From positions 13,402-77,401 of the forward strand of contig DASWED010000117.1 in NCBI GenBank assembly GCA_036394995.1: a stretch of DNA of 64,000 bases, given 5' to 3'. Shown here in pieces: positions 7,287-14,419 of this stretch (positions within the stretch are counted from its first letter, which is position 1; each line of letters opens with the position of its first letter). Made by a program: the position numbers and the translations under genes. The DNA is from DASWED01 sp036394995 (GTDB taxonomy: Bacteria; Actinomycetota; UBA4738; JACQTL01). A model generated the notes under the pieces. That model was not told where the DNA came from. It saw nothing but the letters and a program-made list of their open reading frames with translations, and searched no databases.

Positions 7287-9215
7287 GTGGACGGATCGGC
7301 ACGGGCCAGGACCCTGGAGGCGCTGGCGGCGACGCTGGTGCCTCCCGGGGAGGTCCCCGGCGACGTCCAGCTCCCGGCCGGCGACGCCGTCCCCACCGCG
7401 GCCCGCGCGGCGGAGCTCATCGACCGGCTCCCGGGGACGCTCCGGCGGGCCGTGAACGCCCAACTGGCGCTGCTCGAGCGGCTCCCCAGGCTCTCCGCCG
7501 CGCGGACTCCGTTCTCCGCGCTCCCGCTGGAGGCCAGGGAACGCGTGGTGGGGAGGCTGGACGGCCTCCCGGGGTCGCTGTCGGAGGCGACGACCGCCCT
7601 GAAGCTGCTCATGCTGCTGGCCTACACGGGCACGGGGGAGGTCACGGCCGCGCTCGGGGTGGAGCAGGGCCAGCTCATCCCGCTCACGAAGCCGCTGCCG
7701 GCGGCCGCGCGCCTGCCGGTGCGGGAGGGCGCCGAGCTGGCGGGCCTCGACGAGGAGTTCGACGCCGTGATCGTCGGCTCGGGCGCCGGCGGCGCGCCGG
7801 TGGCCAGGGAGCTGGCCCGGGCCGGCTGGTCGGTGGCGGTGGTGGAGGAGGGCCGGGCCAGGAGCCGGGACGACTTCACCGGTCCCGAGATCGACCGGAT
7901 GCCGCTGCTGTGGCGCGACGGCGCGGCCACGTTCACGGTCGGCCGGCCGTCGATCCTCATGCCGCTCGGCCGGGCCGTGGGCGGCAGCACCGTGGGGAAC
8001 TCCGGCACGTGCTTCCGGACCCCCGAGCAAGTCGTGGCGGGGTGGGCCGACGACTACGGAGCCGACATCTCGCCCGACGACCTCGGCTCGTACTACGAAG
8101 ACGTCGAACGAACCATCGGCGTGGCGCCGGTCCCGTGGAAGGTCATGGGGAACAACGGCCTCACCGTGCATCGCGGGGCGGAGGCGCTGGGGATCCCCGG
8201 GAAGCCCCTTCACCGCAACGCGTCGGGGTGCCGGGGATCCGGCGTGTGCACCGCCGGGTGCCCGGTGGACGGCAAGCGCGGCGCCCACCTCAACTACCTA
8301 CCCCAGGCGGTGGAGGCCGGCGCGGTGGTGTTCGCCGGGCTCCGCGTGAGCCGGGTGCTGTTCGACCGGGGCCGCGCCGCAGCCGTGAAGGGCGACGTCC
8401 TGGCCGCGAACGGCCGTCCGGCGGGCCGGTTCATGCTGCGGGCCCGGCGGGTCGTCGTGGTGGCAGCGGGCGCGCCGCTCACGCCGCCGCTGCTCCGCCG
8501 GAGCGGCCTCCGGATCACCGGCCTGGGCCGGCACCTCCACATCCATCCGGCCGGCGCCGTGTCCGGCACGTTCGACGAGGAGATCCGGGGGTGGCGCGGC
8601 GTGATGCAGAGCTACGGCATCGACGCCATGGCCGACCGGGGAGTGATGCTCGAGGCCACGTTCCCGCCACCGGGCCTGGGGTACGCCGAATCCGGCCTGG
8701 ACCTCCCGGGGCTGGAGCGCAAGCGGAAGCTGGCCGGCCTGGCCCACACGGCCGTGCTGGGGATGCTGGTGAGCGACACGTCGCGGGGCCGGGTGGTGGA
8801 CCTGGGCGCCGGCCGGACCCCGCTCATGACCTATTCACTGAATACGAACGACACCCGGCGGATGCTCGACGGGATGCTCCTGGCGTCGAGGGTCCTGTTC
8901 GCCGCCGGGGCCACCGAGGTCCACCCGATGGTGGCCGGCGCAGGGACGCTGCGATCGCCGGCCGAGGCCGAGGCGGTGCTGGGTCGCGACCACCCGCCCG
9001 GCTCGCTCCGGCTCACCGCCTACCACCCCATGGGCACGGCCCGGATGGGCGTCGCCCCCGTCGGGGTCGTGGACGGGTTCGGCCGCGTCCACGCGGCGGA
9101 GCGCCTGGTGGTCCCCGATGCCAGCGTGTTCCCCACCTCCCTCGGCGTGAACCCCCAGGTGACGATCATGGCCTTCGCCACCCGAGCGGCCCACCGCATG
9201 CTCGACGAATGGTGA
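7287..9215 (+). CDS. GMC oxidoreductase with helical N-terminal domain
   Basis: FAD-dependent oxidoreductase, 642 residues. An alpha-helical region (residues 1-140, gluconate 2-dehydrogenase subunit 3-like in character) precedes the FAD domain, whose Rossmann motif is VIVGSGAGGAPVARELARAG near residue 160. A Cys-rich stretch, CRGSGVCTAGCPVDG, is characteristic of the bacterial cholesterol-oxidase/alcohol-dehydrogenase side of the GMC family. The C-terminal AYHPMGTARMG carries the catalytic His, followed by the FAD-contacting VPDASVFPTSLGVNPQ. The GTG start follows GGGGAG. A TACGAT -10 at 7235-7240 would give a leader of about 40 bases. Substrate is unknown. Confidence 0.88.
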   Translation: MDGSARARTLEALAATLVPPGEVPGDVQLPAGDAVPTAARAAELIDRLPGTLRRAVNAQLALLERLPRLSAARTPFSALPLEARERVVGRLDGLPGSLSEATTALKLLMLLAYTGTGEVTAALGVEQGQLIPLTKPLPAAARLPVREGAELAGLDEEFDAVIVGSGAGGAPVARELARAGWSVAVVEEGRARSRDDFTGPEIDRMPLLWRDGAATFTVGRPSILMPLGRAVGGSTVGNSGTCFRTPEQVVAGWADDYGADISPDDLGSYYEDVERTIGVAPVPWKVMGNNGLTVHRGAEALGIPGKPLHRNASGCRGSGVCTAGCPVDGKRGAHLNYLPQAVEAGAVVFAGLRVSRVLFDRGRAAAVKGDVLAANGRPAGRFMLRARRVVVVAAGAPLTPPLLRRSGLRITGLGRHLHIHPAGAVSGTFDEEIRGWRGVMQSYGIDAMADRGVMLEATFPPPGLGYAESGLDLPGLERKRKLAGLAHTAVLGMLVSDTSRGRVVDLGAGRTPLMTYSLNTNDTRRMLDGMLLASRVLFAAGATEVHPMVAGAGTLRSPAEAEAVLGRDHPPGSLRLTAYHPMGTARMGVAPVGVVDGFGRVHAAERLVVPDASVFPTSLGVNPQVTIMAFATRAAHRMLDEW

Positions 9216-9251
9216 CCGCCGGTGGGTGCGCGGCGGTGTCGGGCCGCCGCG

Positions 9252-9257
9252 TATGCT
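9252..9257 (+). promoter_or_regulatory. -10 element TATGCT, leaderless start
   Basis: TATGCT followed by 7 bases (CGCGGGC) and GTG. This decides the start of the following membrane protein. Confidence 0.6.
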
Positions 9258-9264
9258 CGCGGGC

Positions 9265-9633
9265 GTGATCCCGTACGACAGCTTCCTGCTCGATCCGCCG
9301 ATGCTGGTGAGCTCGGGGTGGCTGGCGGCGAAGCTGACACGGCGCCTGCCCGCCGAGGGGCGGCGGGCGGCTCGGAAGACGCTCGGCGTGGGAACCGTGG
9401 CTGTCTTCTGGATCACGTCCGTCTCGCTGTACCTCAACCGCGAGTGGACCCGCTGGATCTGGGAGATGTGCCGGGCGGAGTCGGGACGCGACTGGATGCT
9501 GAACTCCGGCGTGTTCCACTTCGACCACCGGAATCCCAGCCGGGCCACGCACGCCGTCTCGGCGTCGATCCTGGCCACGTACCCGGCGTGGTTCGTGGTC
9601 GGCCTGCGGGCCGGCGCCCGGAGCGATCCCTGA
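9265..9633 (+). CDS. Small membrane-associated hypothetical protein
   Basis: Unrecognised 122-residue protein. Two hydrophobic segments can be seen: around TLGVGTVAVFWITSVSLYL (middle) and ASILATYPAWFVVGL (C-terminal). The stretch between them is rich in Trp, Arg and His (WTRWIWEMC, FHFDHRNP). I chose GTG 9265 over an ATG 12 bases upstream because the ATG lies inside the TATGCT -10 element. The glycogen synthase gene begins 10 bases after its stop. No function is proposed. Confidence 0.6.
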   Translation: MIPYDSFLLDPPMLVSSGWLAAKLTRRLPAEGRRAARKTLGVGTVAVFWITSVSLYLNREWTRWIWEMCRAESGRDWMLNSGVFHFDHRNPSRATHAVSASILATYPAWFVVGLRAGARSDP

Positions 9634-9643
9634 GCCGAGCCGC

Positions 9644-10867
9644 GTGAAGGTCGCGCTGTTCACCCGCGAGTACCCGCCCGAGGTGTACGGCGGTGCGGGG
9701 GTCCACGTCGAGTACCTGTCGCGCGAGCTGGCCCGGCGCATCGACGTGGAGGTCCGGTGCTTCGGCGAACCCAGGCCGCAGCCGGAGGGGATCACGGTGA
9801 TCGCCGCGAAGCCGTGGGAGTCGCTGGCAGGCCCCGACCGCTACCGTTCGGCCCTCGGCGTCCTGTCGGTGGACCTCGCGCTGGCGGCCGGGCTCGAGGG
9901 CGTCTCGATCGCCCACAGTCACACCTGGTACGCGAACATGGCCGGGCATCTGGCCGGGCGCACGTACGGCATCCCGCACGTGATGACCACCCACAGCCTG
10001 GAGCCGCTCCGGCCGTGGAAGGCCGAGCAGCTGGGGGAGGGCGGCTACCGGCTCTCCAGCTTCTGCGAACGAACCGCGATCGAAGGCGCCGCGGCGGTGA
10101 TCGCGGTGTCGGGGGCGATGCGGGAGGATGTCCTGCGGACGTACCAGGACGTGGACTGGGGCCGCGTGGAGGTCATCCACAACGGCATCGACGCGGACGA
10201 ATACCGGCCGGTCGCGAGGGACGCCGCGCTGCGGCGGACCGGCATCGACCCGGACCAGCCAATCGTGCTGTTCGTCGGGCGGATCACGCGGCAGAAGGGG
10301 ATCGTGCACCTCGCCCGGGCCGCCGCCTCCATCGACCCGGCCGCGCAGGTCGTGCTCCTGGCCGGCGCGCCCGACACCGAGGAGATCAACCGCGAGATGA
10401 CGGCCGCAGTGAAGGAGGCTCACGAGGCCCGCGGAAGGATCACGTGGGTCGAGGGGCTGATGCCGCGACACGACGTCATCGAGCTGATGTCGCACGCGAC
10501 GGTGTTCGTGTGCCCGTCCGTGTACGAGCCCCTGGGGATCGTCAATCTCGAGGCCATGGCCTGCGGGACGGCGGTGGTGGCGACCGCCACCGGCGGCATC
10601 CCGGAGGTCGTCGAAGACGGCGTGACCGGCCGCCTGGTCCCGATCGAACCGCGCGACGACGGGTCCGGCGAGCCCGCGGATCCGGCGCGATTCGCCGCGG
10701 ACCTCGCCTCCAGGATCAACGAGCTCGTCGCCGACCCGAATCGGGCCGGAGAAATGGGTGCGGCCGGCCGCCGGCGCGTCCTGGAGCGGTTCACCTGGAG
10801 CGCCGTGGCCGACCGCACCGTCGACCTGTACCGCCGCGTGGCCGCGGCGGGCCCACCGGAACGCTGA
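9644..10867 (+). CDS. glgM: Glycogen synthase, actinobacterial GT4 type (GlgM/GlgA)
   Basis: GT-B retaining glycosyltransferase of 407 residues. The actinobacterial glycogen-synthase family (TIGR02149 type) includes M. tuberculosis GlgM, which makes maltose-1-phosphate from ADP-glucose and glucose-1-phosphate for the GlgE pathway. The N-terminal donor loop EYPPEVYGGAGVHVEYL, the FVGRITRQKG strand/turn and the C-terminal VCPSVYEPLGIVNLEAMACG (nucleotide-sugar binding, with the E-x7-E pattern) are all intact. GTG start. No glgC, glgE or glgB is nearby. Assignment as GlgM rather than a chain-elongating synthase rests on family similarity only. Confidence 0.9.
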   Translation: MKVALFTREYPPEVYGGAGVHVEYLSRELARRIDVEVRCFGEPRPQPEGITVIAAKPWESLAGPDRYRSALGVLSVDLALAAGLEGVSIAHSHTWYANMAGHLAGRTYGIPHVMTTHSLEPLRPWKAEQLGEGGYRLSSFCERTAIEGAAAVIAVSGAMREDVLRTYQDVDWGRVEVIHNGIDADEYRPVARDAALRRTGIDPDQPIVLFVGRITRQKGIVHLARAAASIDPAAQVVLLAGAPDTEEINREMTAAVKEAHEARGRITWVEGLMPRHDVIELMSHATVFVCPSVYEPLGIVNLEAMACGTAVVATATGGIPEVVEDGVTGRLVPIEPRDDGSGEPADPARFAADLASRINELVADPNRAGEMGAAGRRRVLERFTWSAVADRTVDLYRRVAAAGPPER

Positions 10868-10880
10868 AACGCCTACGGCC

Positions 10881-11453
10881 ATGGCCCGGGACGGCATGAG
10901 CATCGAGAACCCGGTGACGGGGGAGCGCTTGACGTTCCTGCGCACCGCCGCCGAGACGGCCGGAGCCTTGATGTCGTTCGAGTTCACGCTGACACCCGGC
11001 GGGGGCGTGCCCTTGGCGCACGTCCACCCGCACCAGGAGGAGCGGTACCACGTGGTGGACGGGACGTTCGCCATCCGGGTCCGGCGGACCACGTTCGAGG
11101 CCGGCCCGGGGCGGAGCCTGGTGGTCCGGGCCGGCGTCCCGCACCGGCTGTGGAACCCCACCGACCGCGACGGTCGGATGGTCATCGAGTTCCGCCCCGC
11201 GCTCCGGATGGAGGACCTGTTCGTGGACCTGTGGGCGCTGGCCCGGACCCGGAGGACGAACCGCCTCGGCATCCCGAGGGACCCGCTGCTGGCGGCGGTG
11301 GTGGGCCACGCCTACCTGGACGAGGGGGTGCTCCCGGTGGTCCCGGCGTGGCTCCAGCGGGCCTCGGTGGCGCCGGTCGCGTGGCTGGCCCGCCGCCTCG
11401 GGTACCGCCTGCCCACCGAGGTTGACACGGAGCGAGGACCCGGCCGCGCGTAA
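10881..11453 (+). CDS. Cupin-domain protein
   Basis: Single cupin barrel of 190 residues. Cupin motif 1 is seen as HVHPHQEERYHVVDG (His-x-His...Glu metal ligands), and motif 2 ends near VVRAGVPHRLWNP with the fourth His. Beyond the barrel is a 75-residue helical tail (RMEDLFVDLWALAR onward) also found in related actinobacterial cupins. It starts 13 bases after the glycogen synthase stop; an in-frame ATG at 10896 is equally possible. Binding of a metal is expected, but the ligand or reaction is unknown. Confidence 0.8.
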   Translation: MARDGMSIENPVTGERLTFLRTAAETAGALMSFEFTLTPGGGVPLAHVHPHQEERYHVVDGTFAIRVRRTTFEAGPGRSLVVRAGVPHRLWNPTDRDGRMVIEFRPALRMEDLFVDLWALARTRRTNRLGIPRDPLLAAVVGHAYLDEGVLPVVPAWLQRASVAPVAWLARRLGYRLPTEVDTERGPGRA

Positions 11454-11471
11454 CGACCGCGCCTCAGGGCG

Positions 11472-11477
11472 TACGGT
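11472..11477 (+). promoter_or_regulatory. -10 element TACGGT, leaderless start
   Basis: TACGGT, then TCGCTGGG (8 bases), then the ATG of the antiporter. Confidence 0.55.
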
Positions 11478-11485
11478 TCGCTGGG

Positions 11486-12700
11486 ATGCCGGACGTCTCG
11501 TTCTCGGGACTGGTGATCGTCGCCGCGGTGGCGTTCTGCTCGCCGCTGCTCCTCGGCCTCTTTCCCAAGGTGAAGGTGCCCTCGGCGGTGCTCGAGATCG
11601 TGCTCGGGATCGTCATCGGGCCGTCGGTGCTGAACTGGGTCCGGCCCGACCTGGTGATCCGGGTGCTGGCGCTCATCGGGCTGGCCTTCCTGCTGTTCCT
11701 GGCGGGCCTCGAAGTGGACGTCACCCGGCTCCGGGGCCGCCTGCTGAAGGTGACGTCGGCCGGGTTCGTGGTGTCGCTGGCGCTCGGGCTGGGGGTGGGG
11801 TTCTCGCTCCACGCCGCCGGCCAGGTCCAGTCGGCGGTGCTGGTGGGGATCATCCTGGTCGCCACGTCGCTCGGGCTGGTGGCCGCGGTGCTGAAGGACG
11901 CGAACGAGACCGCGTCGCAGTTCGGGCTGCTGGTGATCGCCGGTTCGACGATCGCGGACTTCGGCGCGGTGATCCTGCTCTCGCTGCTGTTCTCGTCGGA
12001 GTCCAGCGGAACCGGGACCAAGCTGATCCTGCTGGGGATGTTCGTCATGGTCATCGCCGCGATCGGGCTCGTGGTCGCTCGGGCCGGGCGGTCCATGCGG
12101 CTCACCGCCGTGCTGACCCGCCTCCAGGACACCACGGCCCAGATCCGGGTGCGGGGGGCGATGATCCTGCTGCTGGGGTTCGTGGCGATGGCCGAGCGCT
12201 TCGGGCTGGAGACCATCCTCGGAGCGTTCATGGCCGGGGCGGTGCTGGCCCTGGTGGACCACGACGAGATGATGAGCCACCCGAACTTCCACCTGAAGCT
12301 CGAGGCCATGGGGTACGGCCTGTTCATCCCGGTGTTCTTCGTGGCCAGCGGGTTGTCGTTCGACCTCGACGCGCTGTTCTCGGACGCTTCGACGATCCTG
12401 CGGATCCCGATCATCCTGGCGGCCCTCCTGCTCGTCCGGGGCGTGCCGGCGCTGCTGTACCGGGGGCTGGTGGATCGGCGGCGCGTGGTGGCCGCCGCGC
12501 TCCTGCAGGCCACGTCGCTGCCGTTCATCGTCGCCGCGACCCAGATCGGGTTGGCCCTGGGCAAGGTCTCCGAGGCCACCGCCGCGGCCCTGGTGGCGGC
12601 CGGCCTGCTCTCGGTGGTGATCTTCCCGGTCCTCGCGCTGTCGCTGCTGCGCGGCGCGACGGCCACGGACCCGGAGACGGAAACGGCCCGGCCGTCCTGA
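11486..12700 (+). CDS. Cation:proton antiporter (CPA2, KefB/Na+/H+ exchanger type)
   Basis: Polytopic membrane antiporter, 404 residues with about 12 hydrophobic segments spread over the whole length. Family landmarks are the N-terminal VLEIVLGIVIGPSVL, FLLFLAGLEVDVTRLR, the LILLGFVAMAERFGLE-like central segment and FIPVFFVASGLSFDLDAL. There is no C-terminal TrkA/RCK domain, so it is the transport core only. It would exchange Na+ or K+ for protons in ion or pH homeostasis. The leaderless-type -10 fixes the start. A lipoprotein gene follows 21 bases downstream with its own -10. Confidence 0.88.
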   Translation: MPDVSFSGLVIVAAVAFCSPLLLGLFPKVKVPSAVLEIVLGIVIGPSVLNWVRPDLVIRVLALIGLAFLLFLAGLEVDVTRLRGRLLKVTSAGFVVSLALGLGVGFSLHAAGQVQSAVLVGIILVATSLGLVAAVLKDANETASQFGLLVIAGSTIADFGAVILLSLLFSSESSGTGTKLILLGMFVMVIAAIGLVVARAGRSMRLTAVLTRLQDTTAQIRVRGAMILLLGFVAMAERFGLETILGAFMAGAVLALVDHDEMMSHPNFHLKLEAMGYGLFIPVFFVASGLSFDLDALFSDASTILRIPIILAALLLVRGVPALLYRGLVDRRRVVAAALLQATSLPFIVAATQIGLALGKVSEATAAALVAAGLLSVVIFPVLALSLLRGATATDPETETARPS

Positions 12701-12709
12701 CCCGGCGGC

Positions 12710-12715
12710 TACGCT
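12710..12715 (+). promoter_or_regulatory. -10 element TACGCT, leaderless start
   Basis: TACGCT, then GTGCGG (6 bases), then ATG 12722. The GTG within the spacer is too close to the -10 to be the start. Confidence 0.6.
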
Positions 12716-12721
12716 GTGCGG

Positions 12722-13297
12722 ATGCGCGTCACCAGGGCCGTCGGTGCTGCGTTCGCATCGGGACTCCTCCTCGCCGCCTGCTCGACGTCGGGCTCGACGG
12801 GCTCGCCGTCGCAGCAGCCGGTCGCGTCCGGTCCCACATCGCCGGTCATCCCCTCGCCGGCCGTGTCACCATCCGGCGTGGGGTCCCCGCCGGTCTCCGC
12901 GACGCCGATCACGCCGCCCGCGGGAGGCAAGGTGATCGGCTCCGCGACCGTGCACGTGTCGGATCCGGACGGCGGGGAGTTCGACCTCGTGGCCCACGAG
13001 GCCGACGTGCAGGAGGCGGCCGAGCTGATCCAGCGCACCTGGCTGGATCCGGCCCACGGGGTGGCGCTCGGCTTCTACCAGAACCTGCGCGACCGGCGGC
13101 ATCGGTGGAGCACGAACCAGCTCCACCCGGTGACGTTCACGTTCGACGGCCGGCCGGTCACGTCGATCCGCGGCGAGTGCGTGGTGAGCTGGCAGCGCCC
13201 GGCGGGCGGCTCGTTCATCGGCTCGCTGACGTGTCGTGATCTGAAGATCGGCGGGGCGCCGCACGACGTGACGGCCACGTTCGACTCGAAGCGGTAG
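12722..13297 (+). CDS. Hypothetical lipoprotein
   Basis: Secreted lipoprotein, 191 residues, not recognised beyond that. The signal peptide ends in the lipobox LLAAC (Cys near residue 20). A 50-residue Ser/Pro/Gly-rich linker follows, then a compact domain of about 110 residues rich in beta strands (GSATVHVSDPDGGEFDLV, HPVTFTFDGRPVTSIRG, SFIGSLTCRDLKIG, DVTATFD). It converges on the anti-sigma gene with 8 bases between stops. No enzymatic motif is visible. Confidence 0.72.
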   Translation: MRVTRAVGAAFASGLLLAACSTSGSTGSPSQQPVASGPTSPVIPSPAVSPSGVGSPPVSATPITPPAGGKVIGSATVHVSDPDGGEFDLVAHEADVQEAAELIQRTWLDPAHGVALGFYQNLRDRRHRWSTNQLHPVTFTFDGRPVTSIRGECVVSWQRPAGGSFIGSLTCRDLKIGGAPHDVTATFDSKR

Positions 13298-13305
13298 ATG
13301 CCGGG

Positions 13306-13569
13306 TTACGCGGACTGCCAGTTCCGGAAGACCTGCAGGAGGTCCTCGCGGGCCTGCTCGGGGATCTGCTCCTCGGTCAGCCGGCCGGTGAGGCGGAGCA
13401 TCGTCCGGACCTGCTCCAGGTAGTTGGCGCAGTTGCCGCAGGCGGCGAGGTGGTCGTCGAAGCGCTTCCGGTCGGGCTCGGGGAGGGTTCCCTCGAGGTA
13501 GTCCGTGATGACCTCCACGAACTCCCGGCAGGGCATGTTCTTCAGGCCCCGGCGCCGGCGGCGGTTCAC
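13306..13569 (-). CDS. Anti-sigma factor, zf-HC2 (ZAS) type
   Basis: Small cytoplasmic anti-sigma factor of 87 residues with the zinc-binding anti-sigma motif: Cys in MPCREF, then HLAACGNC (His-x3-Cys-x2-Cys). It binds and holds the partner ECF sigma. No membrane segment is present, so release is likely by thiol oxidation (RsrA-like) or by a partner protein. The GTG start overlaps the sigma TGA stop (GTGA), showing translational coupling. The C-terminal 30 residues are amphipathic helix. Confidence 0.88.
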   Translation of the reverse strand: MNRRRRRGLKNMPCREFVEVITDYLEGTLPEPDRKRFDDHLAACGNCANYLEQVRTMLRLTGRLTEEQIPEQAREDLLQVFRNWQSA

Positions 13570-14288
13570 GACGCCTCCCGTTCGGACGGTTCGCCGGTCA
13601 GGTACTCGGCCAGGGCCCCGCGGACCTTCGACCTGGCCCGGTGCAGGAGCACCCGCTGGTTGACCTCGGTGATCCCCAGGACCGAGCACACCTCCTTCGA
13701 GGTGAACCCCTCGACGTCCCGCATCGTGATGACCTCGCGCTGCGATGGCGGGAGCGCCTCGATGGCCTGCCCCAGGCGCTGGAGCGTCTCCCGGGACTCC
13801 AGGCGCTGCTCCGGGACCTCGTCCCAGGGCTGTGGCGGCGCCGCCCAGGTGTGGGGCAGCCGGTCGTCCGGGCCCCGGAACCGGTCGGGGTCCACGGCCG
13901 GCTCGAACGGGTCCCGCGAGGCGTCGAACATGGCCGAGAACGGGAGGGTTCGGCGCTCCCGGGTCCCCCTGGTCACCGCCCGGTTCACCAGGATCCGGAA
14001 GATCCACGTCTTCAGGGACGAACGTCCCTCGAACCGGGGGAGGCCCTGCAGCACGGCCAGCCACGTCTCCTGCACGACCTCCTCCGCGACCTCGCGCGAG
14101 GGGACGTACTGCCGGGCCAGGCGGAGCATCGGGCCGTGGTAGGCGTCCACCAGGCCCATGAACGCGGCCTCGTCGCCGGCCATCAGGCGTTCGACGAGGG
14201 CCCGGTCGTCGGCCGACGCGGGGCCGCCTGCCGCGCTCCCCGCCGAAGCGGAGGCGGTGACGGCGGTGCGCTGGAGGTCCTCGGTCAC
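13566..14288 (-). CDS. ECF RNA polymerase sigma factor
   Basis: Sigma-70 family, extracytoplasmic-function type, 240 residues. Region 2 is seen from LVERLMAGDEAAFMGLV to SSLKTWIFRILVNRAV, and region 4 from IEALPPSQREVITMRDVEG to VNQRVLLHRARSKVR. Between them lies a 60-residue linker rich in Pro and Asp, longer than usual. I chose the GTG at 14286-14288 because a good promoter (TGGACA-N17-TATGGT, 14328-14356) lies about 40 bases upstream. A GTG at 14421-14423 overlapping the Tal-Pgi stop (GTGA) would add 45 residues of low-complexity sequence and remains possible by coupling. It is co-transcribed with its anti-sigma. Confidence 0.88.
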   Translation of the reverse strand: MTEDLQRTAVTASASAGSAAGGPASADDRALVERLMAGDEAAFMGLVDAYHGPMLRLARQYVPSREVAEEVVQETWLAVLQGLPRFEGRSSLKTWIFRILVNRAVTRGTRERRTLPFSAMFDASRDPFEPAVDPDRFRGPDDRLPHTWAAPPQPWDEVPEQRLESRETLQRLGQAIEALPPSQREVITMRDVEGFTSKEVCSVLGITEVNQRVLLHRARSKVRGALAEYLTGEPSEREAS

Positions 14289-14327
14289 GGTCCTGGGGGG
14301 CCCGGTCCGGCGCCGGACGTGCCGCGA

Positions 14328-14356
14328 ACCATACGCACGGCCGCCCGCGGTGTCCA
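14328..14356 (-). promoter_or_regulatory. Promoter of the ECF sigma gene
   Basis: On the minus strand, TGGACA (14351-14356), a 17-base spacer and TATGGT (14328-14333). This is a near-consensus housekeeping promoter just after the Tal-Pgi stop, giving the sigma/anti-sigma pair independent expression. Confidence 0.65.
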
Positions 14357-14419
14357 CCGCCACCATCGGGGGAGGCCTGCCCCATCGGCCCGCCGCCGCA
14401 GGCGACACCGCGAGCGTGG